Below, piece by piece: positions 59,331 to 64,000 of a DNA stretch of 64,000 nt; within the stretch, counting starts at the first letter, position 1; each line of letters begins with the position of its first letter. The stretch lies in NCBI GenBank assembly GCA_049513455.1, contig JBEKWB010000004.1, positions 70,728 to 134,727 of the forward strand, in the 5' to 3' direction. Source of the DNA: Bog-473 sp049513455 (GTDB taxonomy: Bacteria > Actinomycetota > Acidimicrobiia > Acidimicrobiales > RAAP-2). The notes under the pieces are model-generated. The model saw only the letters and a list, made by a program, of their open reading frames with translations. It was not told the DNA's origin and did not search any database. Made by a program: the position numbers and the translations under genes.

Positions 59331-60725
59331 CTAGTCGGGCCAGACGAGACGGGCCACCGCCTGCGGCCGCGTCAGACCCTTCAGTGTTATCTCGCGCCGG
59401 TCGGCGAAAGTGAACTCCTCGGAGCGCTCGACCACCTGGGCCGTGAGCGACGACACCAGGACCTCACCCGGGCCCGCCACGTCAGAGATCCGACTGGCCA
59501 CAATGACGGTATGGCCGAGGAAGTCGTCATCCTCTTCCATCGCCTCACCGGTATGGATCCCGATGTGGACCCGGATGGGACGGTCCGGATGTGCCTCGCT
59601 GTACGCCGCGAAGGTGCGCTGCATGCTGGCCGCGCACCGCAGCGCACGGGCGACTCCCCCGAAGGCGACCATGAACCCGTCACCCTGGACCCGTATCTCG
59701 CGGCCACCGTAGGTGCCGAGGAGCTTGCGAACGATCTGGTGGTGGACCCGCAGGACCTCGCGCGACTGCTGGTCGCCCAGGCGCTCGGTCATGCCGGCGT
59801 AGTCGACCATGTCACTGAAGAGGATGGTGACGGTTCCCTCCCCGGTGCCGGTCGCCCCTGGCGGCTGGGGGCCGTCGGGCGCGAGAGGGCGCGACGGCGT
59901 CGGGGGCGTCGGGGGGAGGTCCTCCCGTCGCCCTCCCCTCTCGACGCCCGTCCGGCCGGCGTCGCGCAAGGCGCGGAACTGCTCTTTGATGTCGCGTGCC
60001 AGTGCCTCGAGATCGATAGGGCCCACGCCCGGCGTCCCCACCGATGTGCCCGGCCTGCCCGGCAACGCACTCACGGTTCCGAGGACGCGGTCGACGATCG
60101 ACTGCCCGATCTCCCGCCCGGTCCGCGACGGTCGGCTTTTCACGTCGATCCCGCCCATGATGGCGAAACCCCGCACGCGGATCCGGGGCGATCCGGGAAG
60201 CCGCGGCACGTTGCGGAGCTTCAGGTCCCGGCCCCCCATGAAGGAGAAGCCCTCGAGATCCACGTCGAAGCCTTCAGGGACGATGATCTGGATCCCACCC
60301 CAGAAGGCCACCGCGGTGATGACGATCTCGGGCCCGTCGATCTCGGCGTGGCGCAGGTCCATGTCACAGCCGCCCATCACGGCGACCGCGGTGGTGCGAC
60401 CGCTGAGCCTCCAGCGTCCCTTGGCCTGGGATCCGCTCATGACGGCGACGAACCAGCGGCGGGAGCGACGCCGGGTTGCCTCCTCCGCCGCCACGGCCAG
60501 GGTGGGGAGATCGGTCATGGCGCTGGCGATGTCGTCTCGGGTGCGCGCCCGCAGGGCGACACCCACCCTCTCGGAGAACTCGTCGAGCGTGAGGCGCCCG
60601 ACCACGACGTGCTCGCGCAGGAGGGTGACGGCGTCGTCCCGATCGGCGTCCGACACCCGTTCAGCCCCGGCGTCCCGTGCCGACACAAGGCGGTCGGGCC
60701 TCTGGGGCTCGATCCAATCCGTCAT
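59331..60725 (-). CDS. DUF1707 / LiaF-like / class III nucleotide cyclase fusion
   Basis: A 464-residue protein with three parts. Residues ~23-73 are a DUF1707 domain (RVSDADRDD, GRLTLDEFSERV, LRARTRDD). Residues ~92-198 resemble the beta-helical LiaF/DUF2154 domain of cell-wall stress sensors, with repeated VMGG, FWGG, FMGG and IMGG turns. A Pro-rich linker (~268-292) leads to a class III cyclase domain (297-460) with metal Asps D305 (FSDMVDY) and D349 (QGDGF). The transition-state Asn position is Ile (VIVASRI) while Arg412 remains, so activity is uncertain. No membrane helix is visible. Confidence 0.8.
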   Translation of the reverse strand: MTDWIEPQRPDRLVSARDAGAERVSDADRDDAVTLLREHVVVGRLTLDEFSERVGVALRARTRDDIASAMTDLPTLAVAAEEATRRRSRRWFVAVMSGSQAKGRWRLSGRTTAVAVMGGCDMDLRHAEIDGPEIVITAVAFWGGIQIIVPEGFDVDLEGFSFMGGRDLKLRNVPRLPGSPRIRVRGFAIMGGIDVKSRPSRTGREIGQSIVDRVLGTVSALPGRPGTSVGTPGVGPIDLEALARDIKEQFRALRDAGRTGVERGGRREDLPPTPPTPSRPLAPDGPQPPGATGTGEGTVTILFSDMVDYAGMTERLGDQQSREVLRVHHQIVRKLLGTYGGREIRVQGDGFMVAFGGVARALRCAASMQRTFAAYSEAHPDRPIRVHIGIHTGEAMEEDDDFLGHTVIVASRISDVAGPGEVLVSSLTAQVVERSEEFTFADRREITLKGLTRPQAVARLVWPD

Positions 60726-60773
60726 GGATGCAGTCTGCTCGCGTGCGCGGCAAGATGCATGAACGGCGGCCTC

Positions 60774-61895
60774 TTAGTCGATGAGCTCCGCCAGGGGGGT
60801 GAAGGGGAGGCCGTGGGCCTCGGCGACCGGTTCGTAGACCACCTTGCCGCCCACCACGTTGACGCCCTCGCCGAGCGCCGGATCGGCCCGGACCGCGTTC
60901 TCCCAGCCGTGGGACGCGATGCTGAGGGTATAGGGCAGGGTGGCATTGGCCAGCGCATGCGTCGAGGTGTGTGGCACCGCACCGGGCATGTTGGCCACGC
61001 AGTAGAAGATCGATCCGAACACCTTGAACGTGGGATTCGAGTGGGTCGTGGGCCGGGTCGACTCGAAACACCCACCCTGGTCCACCGAGATGTCCACCAG
61101 GACCGACCCGACGCGCATCTTCTCGACCAGGGCATCGGAGACCAGTCTGGGAGCCCGTGCCCCGACCACCAGCACGGCCCCGATCACGATGTCGGCGTCG
61201 ACGCAGATCTCCTCAATGGCATGTTGCGACGATGCGATCGTCTCCAGCGCGCCGCGGAAGTGGTGATCCACTTCGCGCAACCTGTCCAGGTTGCGGTCGA
61301 GCACGTAGACGTCGGAGTGCATCCCTACGGCCAGCGTGGCGGCCGCCATGCCCGAGACACCGGCCCCGAGAATGACGACCCGGGCGGCGCGGACACCGGG
61401 AACCCCGGCCACCAGCACCCCGCGGCCACCGCCGGGGCGCATGAGGTGATGCGCGCCCATGAGCGGTGCCATGCGCCCCGCCACCTCGCTCATGGGCGCC
61501 AGCAGCGGGAGCGAGTTGTCGGGCAGGCGGACGGTCTCGTAGGCTATGGCGACGTTGCCGCCGGCAATGAGCGCATCGGTGCACGGCCGCGATGCGGCCA
61601 AATGCAGGTAGGTGAAGAGGGTCTGACCCCGGCGGGCGCCGAGCCGTGCGTATTCGGAGGCCACCGGTTCCTTCACCTTGCACACCAGGTCCGCCGCCGC
61701 CCACACGTCGTCGGCCTCCTCGATGATTTTGGCGCCGGTGTGCACGAACTCGTCGTCGGGCATGGACGAGCCCTCGCCCGCTCCCGCTTCGACGTAGACG
61801 GTGTGGCCGGCCGAGGTCAGCTCCCGTACGCCGGCGGGGGTGATGGCGACCCGGTACTCGTCATCCTTGACCTCTTTGGGAATCCCGATGATCAT
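60774..61895 (-). CDS. ald: alanine dehydrogenase
   Basis: Interconverts alanine and pyruvate plus ammonia with NAD. The 373-residue protein begins MIIGIPKEVKDDEYRVAI with the substrate lysine region, and has KVKEPVASEYARL, TYLHLAA with the catalytic His, VVILGAGVSGMAAATLAVG as NAD loop, DISVDQGGCFESTRPTTH and VANMPGAVPHTST. It starts 3 bases after the aldehyde dehydrogenase gene. Alanine dehydrogenases are often controlled by Lrp-type regulators, and one lies divergent from this operon. Confidence 0.96.
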   Translation of the reverse strand: MIIGIPKEVKDDEYRVAITPAGVRELTSAGHTVYVEAGAGEGSSMPDDEFVHTGAKIIEEADDVWAAADLVCKVKEPVASEYARLGARRGQTLFTYLHLAASRPCTDALIAGGNVAIAYETVRLPDNSLPLLAPMSEVAGRMAPLMGAHHLMRPGGGRGVLVAGVPGVRAARVVILGAGVSGMAAATLAVGMHSDVYVLDRNLDRLREVDHHFRGALETIASSQHAIEEICVDADIVIGAVLVVGARAPRLVSDALVEKMRVGSVLVDISVDQGGCFESTRPTTHSNPTFKVFGSIFYCVANMPGAVPHTSTHALANATLPYTLSIASHGWENAVRADPALGEGVNVVGGKVVYEPVAEAHGLPFTPLAELID

Positions 61896-61898
61896 CTC

Positions 61899-63326
61899 TC
61901 ACCCTTCGATGTTGCTCATGACGTGCTTGATGCGGGTGTAGTCCTCGAACCCATAGGAGGAAAGGTCCTTGCCGTAGCCGGACCGTTTGAATCCGCCATG
62001 GGGCATCTCCGCCACCAGCGGGATGTGGGTGTTGATCCACACGCACCCGTAGTCGAGATCACGCGCCATGCGCATCGCCCGGCCGTGATCCTGTGTCCAT
62101 ACCGACGAGGCCAACCCGTATTCCACCCCGTTGGCCCACTCCAGCGCCTCGGCCTCGTCGGCGAACTTCTGGACGGTGATGACCGGCCCGAACACCTCCG
62201 ACTGCACCAGCTCGTCGTCTTGACGCAGACCGGCCACCACGGTCGGCGCGAAGCAAAAGCCACGGTCGCCGACCCTCGTGCCGCCAGTCACCACCGACGC
62301 GTGCGCGGGCGCCCGTTCGATGAAGCCCTGCACCCGCTCCAGCTGGTTCGGATTGTTCAGTGGCCCGAAATCCGCGCCGTCGACATCGGTACCGCCGACG
62401 ACCGTCCCCTCGGCCTGCTCGACCAGGGCGGCGAGAAAGTCGTCGTGCACCCGGGGCCCGGCCAGCACCCGTGTCGCCGCCGTGCAGTCCTGCCCGGCGT
62501 TGAAGTACCCGGCACCGGCGATCCCGGCAGCCGCCACAGCGAGGTCGGCGTCGTCGAAGACGATGACCGGGGCCTTGCCCCCGAGCTCCAGATGGACGCG
62601 CTTGAGCGTCGGCGCCGCCGTGGCCGCCACCTCCATGCCCGCCCGCACCGAACCGGTTACCGACACCATGGCGGGAATGTCGTGAGCCACCAGTGCCCGC
62701 CCGGTGTCGCGGTCGCCACAGACCACGTTGAAGACCCCCGGGGGGAGGTACTCGGCCATGATCTCCGCCATGAGCAGCGAGGTGACCGGCGTCGTGTCCG
62801 ACGGCTTGAGGACCATGGTGTTCCCAGCCGCCAGAGCGGGCGCGAACTTCCACACGGCCATCATGAACGGGTAGTTCCACGGCGTCACGGCACCACACAC
62901 CCCGAGGGGCTCGCGCCGGATGAACGAGGTGTGCCCCGCCAGGTACTCGGCTGCCGCCAACCCCTGCAGGTGGCGGGCCGCGCCGGCGAAGAAACGGATC
63001 TGGTCGACGGCGGGCGGGATCTCCTCGTCCATCGTCAGCTGGAACGGCTTCCCGGTGTTCTCGCACTCCGCGGTGACCAGCTCCTCGGCCCGGGACGCGA
63101 TGGCGTCGGCGATGCGAATGAGGGCGAGGCTCCGCTCCGAGGGGGTGGTGCGCCGCCAGGACCGGAACGCCTCGGCCGCCACCCGGAGGGCCCGGTCCAC
63201 GTCCGCCGCACCCGAAACCGGGGCTTCGGCGAACGCCTCGCCGGTGGACGGGTTGACCAGGGGAGCGAGCGGACCGTCCTGGGCGTCGCAGTAGGCCCCG
63301 CCGATAAAGTTCTGCAACCTGCGCAC
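61899..63326 (-). CDS. gamma-aminobutyraldehyde dehydrogenase-like aldehyde dehydrogenase
   Basis: Likely oxidises 4-aminobutyraldehyde to GABA in putrescine breakdown. The 475-residue protein begins MRRLQNFIGGAYCDAQDG at GTG 63326 after GAAGGGAG. It has TPWNYPFMMAVWKFAPAL, LELGGKAPVIVF (Glu), NAGQDCTAATRVL (Cys) and GGFKRSGYGKDLSSYGFEDY with TRIKHVM, the signature end of this subfamily. It is the first gene of an operon with ald, divergent from an Lrp-type regulator. Confidence 0.88.
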   Translation of the reverse strand: MRRLQNFIGGAYCDAQDGPLAPLVNPSTGEAFAEAPVSGAADVDRALRVAAEAFRSWRRTTPSERSLALIRIADAIASRAEELVTAECENTGKPFQLTMDEEIPPAVDQIRFFAGAARHLQGLAAAEYLAGHTSFIRREPLGVCGAVTPWNYPFMMAVWKFAPALAAGNTMVLKPSDTTPVTSLLMAEIMAEYLPPGVFNVVCGDRDTGRALVAHDIPAMVSVTGSVRAGMEVAATAAPTLKRVHLELGGKAPVIVFDDADLAVAAAGIAGAGYFNAGQDCTAATRVLAGPRVHDDFLAALVEQAEGTVVGGTDVDGADFGPLNNPNQLERVQGFIERAPAHASVVTGGTRVGDRGFCFAPTVVAGLRQDDELVQSEVFGPVITVQKFADEAEALEWANGVEYGLASSVWTQDHGRAMRMARDLDYGCVWINTHIPLVAEMPHGGFKRSGYGKDLSSYGFEDYTRIKHVMSNIEG

Positions 63327-63367
63327 GTTGGCTCCCTTCGTCGTACCGCTGGGCGATCCGGCTTCTA

Positions 63368-63460
63368 CACAATCACAGAACCGGGGTGGCTCGACAAGCG
63401 ATTCCCTCCATGAACGTAACCCGAAACGCCGAATTCTGCTTGACTGATAGTGTAATTGTG
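63368..63460. promoter_or_regulatory. pair of inverted CACAATYACA half-sites in divergent promoter region
   Basis: CACAATCACA at 63368-63377 and its reverse-strand near-copy TGTAATTGTG at 63451-63460 face each other in the 198-base region between the aldehyde dehydrogenase and lrp genes. TTGACT (63440-63445) with AGAATT 17 bases later may be the lrp promoter, overlapping the second half-site. Confidence 0.4.
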
Positions 63461-63524
63461 AAAGAATTAGGCAGCGCTGGGGGAAGACGAGGGAGCGCGG
63501 CCCACCATTCGAGTGAGGAGTCGC

Positions 63525-64000
63525 ATGTCCGAAGTGGACGAGCCGGCAGGATCGGCCAACACGGAGAGCGAGGGGGGTCCCCCAACGGGTCCCTTCCTGG
63601 ATCAGGCAAACCGAGCGATCATCGAGGCGCTGCAGCGCGACGGGCGGCAACCCTACGGCGCCATCGCCCAGGCCGTCGGCCTGTCCGAGGCAGCCGTGCG
63701 GCGCCGGGTGCAACGGCTGCGCGAGGCGGGGGTCGTGCAGATCGTCGCCGTGACCGACCCGCTGCAGCTCGGCTTCACCCGGCAGGCGATGATCGGGCTC
63801 ACGGTCGAAGGCGACGTGCGGGTCGTGGCCGACAAGCTGTCCGCCCTGCCCGAAGTGGATTACGTCGTCATGTGCGCCGGGTCCTTCGACCTCCTGGCCG
63901 AGGTGGTCTGCGAGGACGACGAGCGGCTCCTCCAGGTGCTCAACGACTCGGTGCGGTCGATCTCCGGCGTGCGCGCCACGGAGACCTTCCTCTATTTGAA
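63525..64000 (+). CDS. Lrp/AsnC-family transcriptional regulator, cut by window edge
   Basis: At least 158 residues are visible, starting MSEVDEPAGSANTESE after GAGGAG. After a ~20-residue polar extension come the winged helix (NRAIIEALQRDGRQPYGAIA, VGLSEAAVRRRVQRLREAGV) and the RAM effector domain (AMIGLTVEGDVRVVADKLSA, VMCAGSFDLLAEVVCED). It is divergent from the aldehyde dehydrogenase-ald operon and is its probable amino-acid-responsive regulator. Confidence 0.9.
   Translation, partial: MSEVDEPAGSANTESEGGPPTGPFLDQANRAIIEALQRDGRQPYGAIAQAVGLSEAAVRRRVQRLREAGVVQIVAVTDPLQLGFTRQAMIGLTVEGDVRVVADKLSALPEVDYVVMCAGSFDLLAEVVCEDDERLLQVLNDSVRSISGVRATETFLYL

Noticed and set aside
59073..63413. A 1446-codon open frame on the plus strand opposite the cyclase, ald and aldehyde dehydrogenase genes
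   Set aside because: It is antisense to three well-recognised genes, has no recognisable domain, and its His/Arg/Gly-rich composition is the usual product of reading a GC-rich gene on the wrong strand.
1..64000. CRISPR arrays, rRNA genes, intact insertion sequences, prophage
   Set aside because: No regularly spaced repeats, no rRNA-like stretches, no complete transposase and no phage structural genes were seen.

Overview
The window is very GC-rich, densely packed bacterial DNA, most likely from an actinobacterium (Actinomycetota), possibly a deep branch such as Acidimicrobiia. Supporting signs are the mycobacterial-type SerC, the GatCAB operon, a PASTA-domain kinase, two luciferase-like (F420-type) oxidoreductases, SCPx-type thiolase with a DUF35 partner, a DUF1707 protein, and many starts preceded by TANNNT, then 6-7 bases, then ATG/GTG, the layout of actinobacterial leaderless mRNAs. 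The exact lineage is inference. The first and last genes are cut by the window edges.

Positions 1-20018 form a branched-chain amino acid and serine biosynthesis region: leuB-ilvE-cimA, greA-leuC-leuD, leuA, serA, aspC, serC, ilvC-ilvN-ilvB and ilvD. Three of these operons (leuB, leuA, ilvB) start with the same regulatory module: a promoter with a 17-bp spacer, a leader peptide starting 9-10 bases after the -10 box, and a U-tailed terminator hairpin. The leader peptides are MDRSEHSVGIIH, MRHAPTTNLLLT and MQSRRNQPEILVLVT, so each appears to be attenuated by its own amino acids (Ile/Val, Leu, and Ile/Leu/Val). CimA carries an unusual His-rich N-terminus.

Positions 20067-34014 hold a tnpB relic, a TetR regulator, an esterase-gatC-gatA-gatB operon joined by 4-base start/stop overlaps, an SCP2-like protein, an MFS exporter with a Gly-rich tail, a small Cys/His-rich protein, a PASTA kinase, ligA, mnmA and a cysteine desulfurase.

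Positions 34046-43994 hold a succinate-semialdehyde-type dehydrogenase, an acyl-CoA synthetase, a sirtuin, a PuuD-like hydrolase divergent from a GlnA-like gamma-glutamyl-amine ligase, a glyoxalase-fold protein, an FkbM methyltransferase, an FGGY kinase and yceI. With the aminobutyraldehyde dehydrogenase and alanine dehydrogenase at 60774-63326 beside an Lrp-type regulator, these could support use of polyamines, GABA and alanine as nitrogen sources.

Positions 44106-60725 hold marR, ileS, a HAD phosphatase with a glutathione peroxidase, a quinone reductase with a second HAD phosphatase, an LLM oxidoreductase-DUF35-thiolase operon, a hydroxyacid oxidase, a DUF2332 protein, another LLM oxidoreductase, an MFS-YcaQ pair, and a DUF1707/LiaF-like/class III cyclase fusion. 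I saw no rRNA, intact tRNA, CRISPR array, prophage or intact insertion sequence. The only traces of mobile or decayed DNA are a tnpB C-terminal relic and an adenine deaminase C-terminal relic.
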